DNA of 64,000 nucleotides from an uncultured Pelagibacteraceae bacterium (GCA_902612325.1 CACMDB010000005.1:62001-126000); one strand, 5' to 3'. Positions 28,154 to 37,803 are shown, numbered from the stretch's first letter. Numbers and translations are program-made. The notes: a model not told the origin generated them from the letters alone.

Positions 28154-28231
28154 TGTCCAAAGGGGTGTCTTAACAGACTGAGATTAAACCCTATGAACCT
28201 GTCCGGTAATTCAGAAAGGGAACAATGGATA
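28154..28231 (+). promoter_or_regulatory. TPP riboswitch controlling the ThiV-like symporter
   Basis: The conserved THI-box parts are all present in order: AGGGGTGTCT at 28161-28170, CTGAGAT at 28178-28184, ACCCTATGAACCTG at 28188-28201, TCCGGTAATTC at 28202-28212 and GAAAGGGAAC at 28214-28223. The ATG of the next gene begins at 28225, so control is most likely translational. TGTCCA at 28154-28159 can pair with TGGATA at 28226-28231 as a P1 helix that would cover part of the start codon. Confidence 0.93.
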
Positions 28232-29670
28232 AAACATATTTTTTAACACAATCAACCGCATTATCTTTAGTAATTGTTATATGTTTAATTTTTTTATCAT
28301 TTGGAATTTATTATTCTAAGAACTATCAAGGATTAAAAAATTATTTAACTGCAAATAGAAATATTGGATTTCTCTCATTAACAACAAGTTTGACAGCGTC
28401 TGCATTAGGTGCATGGATTCTTTTTGGTCCTGCTTCAGCTGCAACTTGGGGAGGTTTAGGTGCGGTAATTGGATATTCCCTTGGGACAGCTTTTCCAATG
28501 TTTTTTTTTATATATCTTGGAAAAAAAATTAGAAAAGAGTTTCCTCAAGGTTCCACGCTCATTGAATTTTTAAGAAAAAAATTTGGTAAAAGTTTATTTA
28601 AACTTATTTTACTGATGACAATTTTTTATATGTTTATTTTCTTATGTGCTGAAGTTACAGCGGTTGCAGTTTTGATTAACTATATTTCAGGTACTGAACT
28701 TTGGTTCACTGCTTTAATTGTGCTATTGTGTACTTTAACTTATAGTTTATATGGTGGATTAAAAGCTTCAATATTGACAGATAACATTCAAATGTTTGTC
28801 ATTGGTTCATTATTATTGATCTCTTTAGTATATATTTTGTCTTTCACAGGATCAAAATTTTCATTTGATTTTGTAAAAGAAAAAAACCCACATCTTTTAA
28901 GCGGATCTTATTTGCCTGGTTATACTTCTGGTTTAACTTTTTTTATTGCTGTCGCAGCAACAAATCTATTTCACCAAGGTAATTGGCAACGTATTTACGC
29001 AGCAAAAGATTATAAAACTTTAAAAAAAAGTTTGATTTTATCTTTTTTGATAATTGTACCGATTGTTTTTTTTATGGGTTTTACTGGACTTGTTGGTTTT
29101 TCACTCAATTCATCAATAAGGCCCGATCTAAGTTTTTTTTATTTGTTACTAAATGAACAAGCAATGTTTTTATCAATAGTAATTATTATTTTAGGTCTAG
29201 CATTAACTATCTCAACCGTAGATACCTTAATTAATGCAATATCAAGTTTAATTATAGTTGATGGTAAAGCTACATTTGAATTTAAAAAAAAGACTAATTA
29301 TTTAAATTTTTCTAAATATATAATTGTTTTTTTATCCATAATATCTTTTGTAATTGCATCTTATGGGTTTGATATTTTATATTTATTTTTACTGGCTGAC
29401 TTATTTTGTTGTGCGTTCGTGATAACTGTTTTTTATAGTTTTTATAATAAGATTGATGAAAAAACCGCATATATATCAATCATTATTGGGTTTATAGCTG
29501 GATTTTTGTTATTTCCTTCACCAGATTTCTCAAAGAGTTTGTTAGTTGGAATATTGTTATCAAAAGAAATATTTAGTCCGTTTATATCCCAATCATTATT
29601 ATTTTTGTCTTTTATCATCGCAACTTTTTTACCTTTATTGGTTCTTAAAGCTAAAAAGATCAAATTTTAG
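28225..29670 (+). CDS. thiV: Sodium:solute symporter, probable thiamin-pyrimidine (HMP) transporter
   Basis: A 481-residue SSS-family symporter with about 13 predicted helices and the family segments TASALGAWILFGPASAATWGG and ATNLFHQGNWQR. The TPP riboswitch directly before it assigns it to thiamin uptake. In SAR11 a riboswitch-controlled SSS gene, thiV, has been proposed to import 4-amino-5-hydroxymethyl-2-methylpyrimidine, for which the clade is auxotrophic. The substrate here is carried over from that knowledge, not read from the protein. Confidence 0.88.
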   Translation: MDKTYFLTQSTALSLVIVICLIFLSFGIYYSKNYQGLKNYLTANRNIGFLSLTTSLTASALGAWILFGPASAATWGGLGAVIGYSLGTAFPMFFFIYLGKKIRKEFPQGSTLIEFLRKKFGKSLFKLILLMTIFYMFIFLCAEVTAVAVLINYISGTELWFTALIVLLCTLTYSLYGGLKASILTDNIQMFVIGSLLLISLVYILSFTGSKFSFDFVKEKNPHLLSGSYLPGYTSGLTFFIAVAATNLFHQGNWQRIYAAKDYKTLKKSLILSFLIIVPIVFFMGFTGLVGFSLNSSIRPDLSFFYLLLNEQAMFLSIVIIILGLALTISTVDTLINAISSLIIVDGKATFEFKKKTNYLNFSKYIIVFLSIISFVIASYGFDILYLFLLADLFCCAFVITVFYSFYNKIDEKTAYISIIIGFIAGFLLFPSPDFSKSLLVGILLSKEIFSPFISQSLLFLSFIIATFLPLLVLKAKKIKF

Positions 29671-29711
29671 TTGATTGTATTAAGTGAATTAATAGTTATA
29701 TAACTGACCGA

Positions 29712-30647
29712 ATGTCAGAAAATCAAATAGTAATTAATAATCTCTCAAAAGTTTATGATAATGGCTTTAATGCTTTAAAAAATATAAACCTCAATATCAA
29801 AAAAGGAGAAATTTTTGCGATGCTTGGACCCAATGGTGCAGGTAAAACTACTTTGATTAGCATTATTTGTGGCATTGTAAAACCATCATCAGGAAAAGTT
29901 ACAGTTGAAGATTTTGATATTATTGAAGATTATAGGGAAACAAGATCACGTATAGGACTCGTTCCTCAGGAATTAACTTTAGAGCAATTTGAAACTGTTT
30001 TTAATAACGTTTCGTATTCAAGAGGTTTGTATGGAAAAAAACCAGATCCAACACATATTGAAAAAGTCTTAAAACAACTCAGTCTTTGGGACAAAAAAGA
30101 TTTAATCTTGCGAAAATTATCAGGTGGAATGAAAAGAAGAGTTTTAATCGCTAAAGCATTATCTCATGAGCCAAAAATTTTATTTTTAGATGAACCTACT
30201 GCTGGTGTAGATGTTGAATTAAGACAAGAGATGTGGAAGGTGGTAAAATCATTAAGAGAAATAGGTGTTACAATTATTTTAACAACTCATTACATTGAAG
30301 AGGCTGAGGAGATTGCTGATCGAGTAGGGGTTATTAATCAGGGAGAAATTATTATTGTTGAACAAAAAAAAGAATTAATTAAAAAAATGGGCCATAAAGT
30401 TTTATCTGTTGAATTACAAGAGGAAGTTAAAGATATTCCTGACTCATTAAAAAAATATAATTTGATTATTGGAAGTAATAAAATGTCTTTAGCATATACT
30501 TATAATTTAAAAGAAAAGCAGACTGGGATTACAAATCTTTTACAAGATATTAAAGATTCTGGTTTAAAACTTAAGGATCTTAAAACTGAACAAAGTAATT
30601 TAGAAAAAATATTTGTAACTTTAGTAAAGGAAAATAATGAAAATTAA
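29712..30647 (+). CDS. ABC-2-type transporter ATPase (YadG-like)
   Basis: A 311-residue ABC ATPase with Walker [10 protein letters not shown], the [15 protein letters not shown] signature, Walker [13 protein letters not shown] and [15 protein letters not shown]. The sequence order and the C-terminal extension of about 80 residues fit the YadG/CcmA exporter class. It overlaps the permease gene by 11 bases, so the two form an exporter. The transported compound is unknown. Confidence 0.88.
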   Translation: MSENQIVINNLSKVYDNGFNALKNINLNIKKGEIFAMLGPNGAGKTTLISIICGIVKPSSGKVTVEDFDIIEDYRETRSRIGLVPQELTLEQFETVFNNVSYSRGLYGKKPDPTHIEKVLKQLSLWDKKDLILRKLSGGMKRRVLIAKALSHEPKILFLDEPTAGVDVELRQEMWKVVKSLREIGVTIILTTHYIEEAEEIADRVGVINQGEIIIVEQKKELIKKMGHKVLSVELQEEVKDIPDSLKKYNLIIGSNKMSLAYTYNLKEKQTGITNLLQDIKDSGLKLKDLKTEQSNLEKIFVTLVKENNEN

Positions 30648-31404
30648 TTATTATGGATTTAAAGCTATTTATTTTCATGAAATGGATAGATTTAGACGAA
30701 CTTTAGGTCAATCTCTTTTATCACCAGTAATTTCAACATCATTATATTTTATTGTTTTTGGTTCTGTGATCGGTGGTTACGTTCAAAAAATTGATGGTAT
30801 CAGTTATGGATCTTTTATAGTTCCAGGATTGCTGATGTTAACTCTATTAACTCAATCAATAAGTAATACTTCTTTTGGAATATTTTTTCCAAAATTTAAT
30901 GGGACTATTTATGAGATTTTAGCTGCACCTATATCCGCTTATGAAATTGTATTGGCATTTGTAAGTGCTGGAGCTACCAAAACACTGATCGTTGGTTTTG
31001 TAATTTTTTTGACAGCACAATTTTTTGCTGATGTACAAGTTCAATATCCATTGCTAATGATTTTTTTATTAGTTCTCGTTTCTTTTACATTTGCATTATT
31101 TGGATTTTTAGTTGGTTTAGTTAGCAAGGACTTTGAACAGATGTCAATAATCCCATCTTTTGTGATAACACCAATGGTATTTTTAGGTGGAAGTCTTTAT
31201 TCATTAGATATGTTACCTGAATTTTGGCAAGTGGTTACTTATTTTAATCCAGTTGTTTACTTAATTAGTAGCCTTAGATACTCTTTCTATGGCATATCAG
31301 ATTTTAATATTTGGATCAGTGTAGGTTTGATGGTGTTATTCTTATCAGTTTGCGTAATTATTGTCTCTATATTACTTAAAAAGGGTTACAGCATTAAATC
31401 TTAA
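30637..31404 (+). CDS. ABC-2-type transporter permease (YadH-like)
   Basis: A 255-residue inner-membrane permease with six predicted helices. [38 protein letters not shown] and [16 protein letters not shown] are typical of YadH-like ABC-2 proteins. The C-terminal part contains [16 protein letters not shown] and [17 protein letters not shown]. It is translated from a start inside the ATPase gene. Possible cargo includes lipid or surface-glycan precursors; the sequence does not say. Confidence 0.88.
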   Translation: MKINYYGFKAIYFHEMDRFRRTLGQSLLSPVISTSLYFIVFGSVIGGYVQKIDGISYGSFIVPGLLMLTLLTQSISNTSFGIFFPKFNGTIYEILAAPISAYEIVLAFVSAGATKTLIVGFVIFLTAQFFADVQVQYPLLMIFLLVLVSFTFALFGFLVGLVSKDFEQMSIIPSFVITPMVFLGGSLYSLDMLPEFWQVVTYFNPVVYLISSLRYSFYGISDFNIWISVGLMVLFLSVCVIIVSILLKKGYSIKS

Positions 31405-31411
31405 AAGAAAT

Positions 31412-32092
31412 TTATTTAAAAATTTTTTTGAGTTTTTTGAGGTTATCTAAATTGTCAACCGTGTACCATTTTTTTGGCATTACATCAGAAACATATAATT
31501 GTCTGATTTTAATTAGTTTTTTCCAGAGAATATTAAAGTCATCAGTTGGTTTTATTTTATCGTTTATCTTTTTTGGATTTAATATTTGAATACCGGTGCA
31601 GTAAATATCAGATTTTTGTGTTCTTGAGAGTTTTTTAACAATATTTTTTTTTTTAAAAATAAAATCTCCCGCTAATCCTTTAATTGGTTTTGTTGGAATT
31701 AACATGCACAAGGGCTGGCCTTTTTTATAATAATCTCTCTCAATTTTTTTAAAATCAATGTTAGTGACGTTGTCGCAAGTTAAGACGTAAATTGGAGAGT
31801 TAAATGATTTAAATATAGAGTTGAATATCCACCAAGAATTACCTTTTTTGTCTGTATTTATTATTGATGAAACTTTTTCCTCTATTAAATGTTTAGCTAA
31901 AATAGGCCCTTTGTAACCAACTGAAATATGAACAAAATTTATATATTTTTTCAGTCTTTTGATACCTCTTGCAATCAATGAGGTTTGTTTAAATTTAACT
32001 AAACCTTTAGGTATTTTTTTGGTAAGTGGCATTAATCTGGTTCCACGTCCAGCCGCCATTATAAAAGCATGATTTATTTTTCTATAAGTCAT
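31412..32092 (-). CDS. Sugar-phosphate nucleotidyltransferase-like protein
   Basis: A 226-residue NTP_transferase-fold enzyme. The signature AAGRGTRLMPLTKKIPKGLV is near the N-terminus and LTCDNVTNID provides the metal-binding Asp. It is short, about the length of MurU or NTD-only glucose-1-phosphate uridylyl/thymidylyltransferases, and lacks a left-handed beta helix. It overlaps the end of the dehydratase gene by 11 bases, so both likely supply an activated sugar for a surface glycan. Confidence 0.8.
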   Translation of the reverse strand: MTYRKINHAFIMAAGRGTRLMPLTKKIPKGLVKFKQTSLIARGIKRLKKYINFVHISVGYKGPILAKHLIEEKVSSIINTDKKGNSWWIFNSIFKSFNSPIYVLTCDNVTNIDFKKIERDYYKKGQPLCMLIPTKPIKGLAGDFIFKKKNIVKKLSRTQKSDIYCTGIQILNPKKINDKIKPTDDFNILWKKLIKIRQLYVSDVMPKKWYTVDNLDNLKKLKKIFK

Positions 32093-33035
32093 TAGATTTC
32101 AGACCAAACTTGATAATTTTTTCAATTTCAGACTGCGCTAATCTCTTTGCATTTTCAGAAGATACTATTTCTTTAAGTGGTTTTTTTAAAAGATTATTAA
32201 AATCGATTACAAAATATTTTCTATTCTTAATTTTCATCTCTTTGGCATATTTTAACTCGTCCTCACCAATTAGATATTCATCTTGTCGATCACCTTTTCT
32301 AGATTGAATTATTTTATATTTACCACCAAATCTTTTTGTCCAGACTTTTAAGAAATCGATCATTTTTGCAGATTTCATTTCGGCTGAAAGAATTTTTCCA
32401 TTTAATTTATTTTTAAGTTTTAGAGCTTGATCAATTAAACTTACAGCTTCATTGACTGAGAAGAAAAATCGTCTCATGTAAGGACCAGTGGTAAGTATAG
32501 TCTTATTTTTTTTATACATTTGTTTCCAAATTGGTAGAACAGATCCAGTAGACCATGTTACATTACCATACCTCACACAAATAAATTTAGTTTTACTATA
32601 AGATTTTATTGATGAAAAAAGTCTCTCCATACAAGATTTACTTAAACCATAAATATTTTTGATTGGCGGTGATGCTTTGTCAGTTGAAACACCTATAACT
32701 GTCGGAACTTTTTTGTTTATACAGGCTCGAACAATATTAGTAGATCCAAGTATATTTATATCAATACATTCAAATGGAAATTTTTCTGATAAATCGACAA
32801 ATTTTGTAGCAGCAGCATGAATTACGATGTCAGGTTTAGTATAATTTAAACAATCATTTACAGACTCAATATTAGAAACATCCAAAGGTACTACTTCACA
32901 ATTCGTTAAATTTTTTACTAAGAAATTTTGTTTATTATTACGAGCGCCAAGAAAAACTTTATATTTTTTCTTATAAAAATTAGCTAAATTTCTTCCTAGA
33001 TAACCTGTACCACCCGTTATTAGAATTTTTTTCAT
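32082..33035 (-). CDS. NAD-dependent sugar-nucleotide epimerase/dehydratase
   Basis: A 317-residue short-chain dehydrogenase of the extended type. The NAD motif GGTGYLGRNLA is at residues 8-18, followed by IHAAATKFV, VSTDKASPP and the catalytic YGLSK Tyr/Lys pair. The STDKA plus YGLSK combination is that of the CapD/PseB branch, for example UDP-GlcNAc 4,6-dehydratases. The C-terminal domain is shortened relative to CapD. It probably modifies a nucleotide sugar for cell-surface polysaccharide. Confidence 0.82.
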   Translation of the reverse strand: MKKILITGGTGYLGRNLANFYKKKYKVFLGARNNKQNFLVKNLTNCEVVPLDVSNIESVNDCLNYTKPDIVIHAAATKFVDLSEKFPFECIDINILGSTNIVRACINKKVPTVIGVSTDKASPPIKNIYGLSKSCMERLFSSIKSYSKTKFICVRYGNVTWSTGSVLPIWKQMYKKNKTILTTGPYMRRFFFSVNEAVSLIDQALKLKNKLNGKILSAEMKSAKMIDFLKVWTKRFGGKYKIIQSRKGDRQDEYLIGEDELKYAKEMKIKNRKYFVIDFNNLLKKPLKEIVSSENAKRLAQSEIEKIIKFGLKSNDL

Positions 33036-33076
33036 TATTAAATGTTATAAATATGTTTATAATTTTAAAATAAATA

Positions 33077-33997
33077 ATGTCTATATCTATTCATATACCT
33101 TTTTACAATCCAAATCCCGAAAAAAAGGAAGGTTATAGAAATTTGAGACGTTTTGATTATCTTGAAGAAAATGTAATCAATCTAAAAACACTTTCAATTA
33201 AAAATGATATTTTCATTCACACGCATAATGATTTTTTGGATGATAAAAATTTAAATGCTAAAATTATCAAACATCAAATAAGTGATAGTGAACTAAACAA
33301 AGGGTATTTAACATGGAAGTGTAGATCATTAATGGAAGAGCAAAAAAATGACTATGAATACTTTATTTACTTAGAGCACGACATTAAGTTCTCAGAAGTT
33401 AATCTACAATATTGGCTGAAATATCAAGATTTATTAGCAAATAAAGGGTTTCATTTAGGTTTTTTTATATATGAAATGAACAACAAAACTAATCAGAAGC
33501 ATAGTATTCATATTTCAAAAAAATTAGACAAATTTTTTGAAATTGAGGGTCAAAATTTCATCGTTAATGACTTAGAAAATTATTGTTGTTTCTGGATCTA
33601 CACAAAAAAACAATTTGAAACTTTTTTAAAATCCAAATGGTGGTCATTCGAAAAAAGAGCACATAACTTTAGACATAATTATGGTATTACAGAGAGATCG
33701 TCAATTGGTTTCCACGCTCTTAGTATGAATTATTTCAAAGCAACTTTAATACCTGAAAAAAATAATCAACCGCACTCAGATTCTTTTATTGAACACATGA
33801 CCAATAATTATTTTGAAAAATTTCCTGAAATAGAAAAAAAACATTATTTTGATATTAGAGGTGCCTGTAAATTTCAAATTAATGAAATTATCATTGAGCC
33901 AGAAAATAGGAGAAAAATGAACGATAATTTCATTTTAAATAAATTAATTAAAAATCTTTTTTGGAAATTTAGATTTATCACCAGAAAATTTAACTGA
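33077..33997 (+). CDS. Uncharacterised glycosyltransferase-like protein
   Basis: A 306-residue protein with no clear family that I recognise. An N-terminal SIHIPFYNPN, a middle YFIYLEHDIKF segment resembling an acidic metal motif of GT-A enzymes, and several aromatic Trp/Tyr-rich stretches suggest a glycosyltransferase. There is no signal peptide or membrane helix. It is divergent from the sugar-nucleotide pair, which supports a surface-glycan role. The call is inference. Confidence 0.5.
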   Translation: MSISIHIPFYNPNPEKKEGYRNLRRFDYLEENVINLKTLSIKNDIFIHTHNDFLDDKNLNAKIIKHQISDSELNKGYLTWKCRSLMEEQKNDYEYFIYLEHDIKFSEVNLQYWLKYQDLLANKGFHLGFFIYEMNNKTNQKHSIHISKKLDKFFEIEGQNFIVNDLENYCCFWIYTKKQFETFLKSKWWSFEKRAHNFRHNYGITERSSIGFHALSMNYFKATLIPEKNNQPHSDSFIEHMTNNYFEKFPEIEKKHYFDIRGACKFQINEIIIEPENRRKMNDNFILNKLIKNLFWKFRFITRKFN

Positions 33998-34015
33998 CCC
34001 ATTTCTGGGCCAGTT
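33992..34015. terminator. Convergent terminator hairpin before aceA end
   Basis: AACTGACCCA at 33992-34001 and TGGGCCAGTT at 34006-34015 form a 10-bp stem with a TTTC loop. The one A-C mismatch on the plus strand becomes a G-U pair on the minus strand, so it works better as the aceA terminator, although the following AAATTTT tail is short. The stop codon of the upstream glycosyltransferase-like gene lies in the stem. Confidence 0.6.
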
Positions 34016-34049
34016 AATATCCTAATATAAAATAAGAGGAGTTGTTTTA

Positions 34050-35324
34050 TTAGAATTGTTCAGACTCAGTTGAGCCATCCATTGCTGTAGTTGAGCTGTT
34101 TCCACTACTAATTGTATTAGAAACAGCATCAAAATAAGATGTACCTACTTCTCTTTGGTGTTTTACACTTGTGTAACCATCTTTTTCACGAGCAAATTCT
34201 TGTTGTTGAATCTTAGAGTAAGCAGCCATACCTTCTTTTTTGTATTTTTCTGCTAATTCAAAAATTGCAATATTTTGTGTATGAAAACCAGCTAGTGTTA
34301 TAAATTGAAATTTATAGCCCATTTTACTTATTTCTTTTTGAAATGAAGCAATTTCTTCATCTGATAAATGCTTCTTCCAATTAAATGATGGAGAACAATT
34401 GTACGCTAAAAGTTTTCCAGGAAATTTTTCATGAATTGCATCTGCAAATTTTTTAGCTTCTTCAAGATTAGGTGTAGCTGTTTCACACCAAATTAAATCT
34501 GAATATGGTGCATATGCCAATCCTCTTGAAATTGCTTGTTCAATTCCTGATTTAACGTAATAAAATCCTTCAGGAGATCTTTCACCTGTAAGAAAAGGTT
34601 TATCATTTTCATCAAAATCATTAGTAATTAGTTTTGCAGCATTTGCATCTGTTCTAGCCAAAATTATTAATGGCACATCAGCAATATCAGCTGCCAATCT
34701 TGCAGCCTTTAAATTTTTAATCATAGTACTGGTCGGCACAAGTACTTTACCACCCATATGACCACACTTTTTTTCACTAGCTAATTGATCTTCAAAATGA
34801 ACACCTGCTGCACCAGCTTTAATAAACTTTTTTGTAAGTTCAAAAACATTTAATGGACCTCCAAAACCTGCTTCACCATCTGCAATAATTGGAAGCATAT
34901 AATCAATTCTTTTCTCTTTTTTCATATCGCCATCTTTTAGTTCCATATGTTGAATTTGATCCGCTCTTAGCAAAGCGTTATTCATTGACTCAACAAGTTT
35001 TGGAGCACTATCATATGGATATAAAGATTGATCTGGGTACATTTCACCAGCACTATTAGCGTCTGCAGCTACTTGCCAACCACTTAGATAAATTGATTTT
35101 AGACCCGCTTTAGCATGTTGAACTGCTTGATTTCCTGATAAAGATCCTAAAGTACTTATATAATTTTCTGTATTAAGAAGTTTCCAAAGTTTAACTGATT
35201 GTTGTTTACATAAGGAATATTCAATTTTAATTGAGCCTCTTAATCTTTCAACTTCATCGGGGGTATAATCTCTCTTAATACCTGCAAATCTTTTTAGTTC
35301 GTATGAGATATTTTCTGCACTCAT
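34050..35324 (-). CDS. aceA: Isocitrate lyase
   Basis: A 424-residue isocitrate lyase, which splits isocitrate into glyoxylate and succinate in the glyoxylate shunt. The catalytic KKCGHMGGK loop, [16 protein letters not shown] and the [11 protein letters not shown] region are clear. [10 protein letters not shown] and a Ser/Thr-rich C-terminal tail of about 20 residues follow. A GAGG ribosome site is present. It is followed upstream by a tiny co-directional gene and a divergent RamB-like regulator, which suggests dedicated control of acetate or fatty-acid growth. Confidence 0.97.
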   Translation of the reverse strand: MSAENISYELKRFAGIKRDYTPDEVERLRGSIKIEYSLCKQQSVKLWKLLNTENYISTLGSLSGNQAVQHAKAGLKSIYLSGWQVAADANSAGEMYPDQSLYPYDSAPKLVESMNNALLRADQIQHMELKDGDMKKEKRIDYMLPIIADGEAGFGGPLNVFELTKKFIKAGAAGVHFEDQLASEKKCGHMGGKVLVPTSTMIKNLKAARLAADIADVPLIILARTDANAAKLITNDFDENDKPFLTGERSPEGFYYVKSGIEQAISRGLAYAPYSDLIWCETATPNLEEAKKFADAIHEKFPGKLLAYNCSPSFNWKKHLSDEEIASFQKEISKMGYKFQFITLAGFHTQNIAIFELAEKYKKEGMAAYSKIQQQEFAREKDGYTSVKHQREVGTSYFDAVSNTISSGNSSTTAMDGSTESEQF

Positions 35325-35375
35325 AATTGGTAGTTACCTCAGAAGTTAAAATTTAATGAAAAAGCAAAATTTGAT

Positions 35376-35537
35376 TTAGTTAGAGTCGTTAAGTGTCTCA
35401 ACTAAATCTTTCATTCCACTTGAACCCCAATCACAATGATCATCTCTCATGTAAATACCTCTGCTATTATGTTTAGCAAGGTCCTCACTTTTTATGATTT
35501 GAGCCTCATTTTCTGTGTTTTTTTGTTTATCAGTCAT
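35376..35537 (-). CDS. Small hypothetical protein (53 aa) upstream of aceA
   Basis: A 53-codon frame lies between aceA and the divergent regulator, in the aceA direction with a 51-bp gap. The product is acidic, with MTDKQKNTENEAQIIKSEDL at the start and a distinctive C-terminal GIYMRDDHCDWGSSGMKD segment containing one Cys and one Trp. No known domain is recognised. The Shine-Dalgarno is weak. It occupies half of a gap that is unusually long for this genome, and its position suggests a regulatory or accessory role. Confidence 0.6.
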   Translation of the reverse strand: MTDKQKNTENEAQIIKSEDLAKHNSRGIYMRDDHCDWGSSGMKDLVETLNDSN

Positions 35538-35550
35538 GTAAATCTTATAA

Positions 35551-35640
35551 TTTACAAAATTTACAAAATCTACAAAAAAGGATAAAAAGCTTGTAAATAA
35601 AGGAAAATAATTGTAAATATAAATTTACAAAATTTACAAA
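35551..35640. promoter_or_regulatory. Cluster of TTTACAAA repeats, probable RamB/ScfR operator
   Basis: TTTACAAA occurs at 35551-35558, 35560-35567, 35624-35631 and 35633-35640, with a variant TCTACAAA at 35569-35576 and inverted TTGTAAA at 35591-35597 and 35611-35617. Adjacent direct copies start 9 bp apart. TTGTAAAT-N4-ATTTACAA at 35611-35630 is a perfect dyad. The array fills the region between the aceA-side small gene and the divergent RamB-like gene. It resembles the TTTGCAAA core of RamB sites, from memory of that motif. Confidence 0.6.
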
Positions 35641-35648
35641 TAGAAAAT

Positions 35649-37079
35649 ATGAGTCAAAATGATTTAAAAATAGGACCAAAAATCAAGGCTTTTAGACGTC
35701 AAAAGGGTCTTCAAGCTAACAAACTTGCGCAAGAAATAAACATTTCACCTAGTTATTTAAATTTAATCGAAGGGGGAAAAAGAAAAATTGATGGGGATCT
35801 ACTTTTGAAAATTTGCGAAAAGTTAAATATCGAACTTTCTCAATTAACATCAAAAGATGATGTAAATTTAGAAAATACTTTATCAGAAATTTTAGATGAT
35901 AAATTATTTGAGGATCTTGATATTTTGGGGCCAGAGGTCAAAGATCTTGTAGGAACTAATCCAAAAATTGGAAAAGCAATTGTAAGATTAGGAGATATTT
36001 TAAAAAAAAAAGATCATGAGTTAGTAAATAAGATTGAAAAAATTTCTGGAAAAATTGTTGATAATAGAAAAAACTCATTTCCAGGTGAAGTTATTTCTGA
36101 CTTTCTTCAAGATAATAAAAACTATTTTCCAAAATTAGAGGATTTTGCTAATAAAGTTTTTGCAAAAGTTCAAAAAAATAATCGTACGAGATATGTTGCT
36201 CTTTGTGATCATTTAAAATCTGAGTATGACATTATTGTCAAAGATGTTATTCCAGAGGAAAATAAACCTTTTTCTAAAATTTATAACAAAAATAAAAAAG
36301 AACTTCTCTTGAGTGATTATAGTTCTCTGGAAACAAAAAAACTTCATGCAGCCGCACAAATTGCACAAGAGGGGGCAATTAAAGAAATTGAGGATTATTT
36401 AACTAAATTTACTTTTCCATCAGAAGAGTCTAAAAAATTAACCAAAATTGCTTTGCTTAATTATTGTGGTGCTGCAATATTAATGCCTTACAAGCTTTTT
36501 CATTCAGAGTGTAAAAAACTTAAATACGATCTTGAATTATTACAAAATACTTTTGCAACATCCTTTGAACAAGTAGCTCATAGAGTAACCTGTTTGCAAG
36601 ATCCAAAATTACCTGGAATTCCATTTCATTTTTTAAGGGTTGATATGGCTGGAAATATTTCTAAAAGATTTTCTTTGTCTGGAATTGAAATTCCAAGATA
36701 TGGAGGTGCGTGTCCAAGATGGAATGTTTATTCTGCATTTACACGACCCGGGGTTATTCAAAGTGCTGTAAGTAAAATGACCAACGGAGAAAAATATGTT
36801 TGTATTGCACGAACTGTTGAAAAAGGGATTGGAAGATTTGGTAGAGCAAAAAGTATTTTGTCTATTGGGTTAGGTTGTGAAGCTAAATATGCTAAAGATT
36901 TTGTATATACTGAAAATGTTAACTTGAGTGAAAAGTCATCAGAAATTCCAATAGGTGTGTCATGTAGAACCTGCGATAGATTAGATTGTTCTCAAAGAGC
37001 TTTTCCTCCTTTACACAAAAAATTTGATGTCGACATAAATCTGAGAGGTGTTTCGGTTTATGTAGGTGATAAAAATTAA
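35649..37079 (+). CDS. XRE-family short-chain fatty-acid regulator (RamB/ScfR-like)
   Basis: A 476-residue regulator. The N-terminal HTH_3 domain (about residues 8-65, with LAQEINISPSYLNLIEGGKR) binds DNA. A middle IrrE-like region (about 150-300) and a C-terminal DUF2083 domain with Cys-rich GVSCRTCDRLDCSQRAFPP complete the RamB/ScfR layout. These proteins control glyoxylate-shunt or propionate genes in response to acyl-CoA levels. It is divergent from aceA across the TTTACAAA array, so control of aceA and of itself is likely. Confidence 0.88.
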   Translation: MSQNDLKIGPKIKAFRRQKGLQANKLAQEINISPSYLNLIEGGKRKIDGDLLLKICEKLNIELSQLTSKDDVNLENTLSEILDDKLFEDLDILGPEVKDLVGTNPKIGKAIVRLGDILKKKDHELVNKIEKISGKIVDNRKNSFPGEVISDFLQDNKNYFPKLEDFANKVFAKVQKNNRTRYVALCDHLKSEYDIIVKDVIPEENKPFSKIYNKNKKELLLSDYSSLETKKLHAAAQIAQEGAIKEIEDYLTKFTFPSEESKKLTKIALLNYCGAAILMPYKLFHSECKKLKYDLELLQNTFATSFEQVAHRVTCLQDPKLPGIPFHFLRVDMAGNISKRFSLSGIEIPRYGGACPRWNVYSAFTRPGVIQSAVSKMTNGEKYVCIARTVEKGIGRFGRAKSILSIGLGCEAKYAKDFVYTENVNLSEKSSEIPIGVSCRTCDRLDCSQRAFPPLHKKFDVDINLRGVSVYVGDKN

Positions 37080-37083
37080 AAAT

Positions 37084-37248
37084 ATGCTTAAATTTATAAT
37101 TCCTGCAGTCATATTCTTTTTAATTGTTCTTTTTTGGGAAAAGATTAATGAGAAAATTTACCAAAAATTTAAGGTTAAAATTAATTTAGTTATTTTAACT
37201 GCAGCCTTATTATTTGTCTTAGCAGTATTGATTTTATTATACTTTTAG
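37084..37248 (+). CDS. Small two-helix membrane protein (54 aa)
   Basis: A 54-residue protein starting at the ATG at 37084, five bases after the regulator stop. Two hydrophobic helices, FIIPAVIFFLIVLFW and LVILTAALLFVLAVLILLY, flank a basic loop. An in-frame GTG at 37066 would overlap the regulator. No family is recognised. Its place between the regulator and the TPR gene suggests a short operon running to rseP. Confidence 0.6.
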   Translation: MLKFIIPAVIFFLIVLFWEKINEKIYQKFKVKINLVILTAALLFVLAVLILLYF

Positions 37249-37253
37249 TTCTG

Positions 37254-37802
37254 GTGAAAAAAATTTTTATCATTTTTTTAATTGTTTTTTCATATTTGAA
37301 TAATTCAATTGCAGATGAAAGAATTAAAAAACTTAATCAATTGTTTGATGATTTAAAAACTCAAAATTACTCAGCCGCATATAAAGTTGAACAAGAAATT
37401 TGGCAAATATGGAGCACACATCCAAATGATGAAAATTTGACAATGTTATTAAATAAAGGATCAAGTTTAGTAAATGAGTCAAAATATAATCAAGCAATAG
37501 ATATATTTTCTAAAGCAATAAATTTAGATCCATTATGGGCTGAGGCATGGAATAAACGTGCAACTGTATTCTATTTATCTGGTAATTTTGAAAAGTCGCA
37601 AAAAGATATTGATAAAGTTTTAGAATTAGAAAAAAGGCATTTCGGCGCTCTTGTTGGACAAGGTCTTGTAAATATTCAATTAAAAAATTATAATAAAGCA
37701 ATTGAAAGTTATGAAAAAGCTAAAGAGATATATCCCACAATGAAATCACCAGATATGATGATAAATCAAATTAAAGAACTAATTAAAAAACAATCCATCT
37801 AA
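37254..37802 (+). CDS. TPR-repeat protein, secreted
   Basis: A 182-residue protein from a GTG start. A signal peptide of about 20 residues (FIIFLIVFSYLNNSIA) precedes three tetratricopeptide repeats at about 65-170, with NQAIDIFSKAINLDPLWAEAWNKRATVFY as the clearest core. It is probably periplasmic and acts by protein contacts. The stop ends just before the rseP ATG, so it may be co-expressed with the envelope protease. Confidence 0.75.
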   Translation: MKKIFIIFLIVFSYLNNSIADERIKKLNQLFDDLKTQNYSAAYKVEQEIWQIWSTHPNDENLTMLLNKGSSLVNESKYNQAIDIFSKAINLDPLWAEAWNKRATVFYLSGNFEKSQKDIDKVLELEKRHFGALVGQGLVNIQLKNYNKAIESYEKAKEIYPTMKSPDMMINQIKELIKKQSI

Positions 37803-37803
37803 G

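Noticed and set aside
35551..35640. CRISPR-like short repeat array
   Set aside because: Repeats are 8 bp, spaced 9-20 bp and in both orientations, with no cas genes; an operator array fits better.
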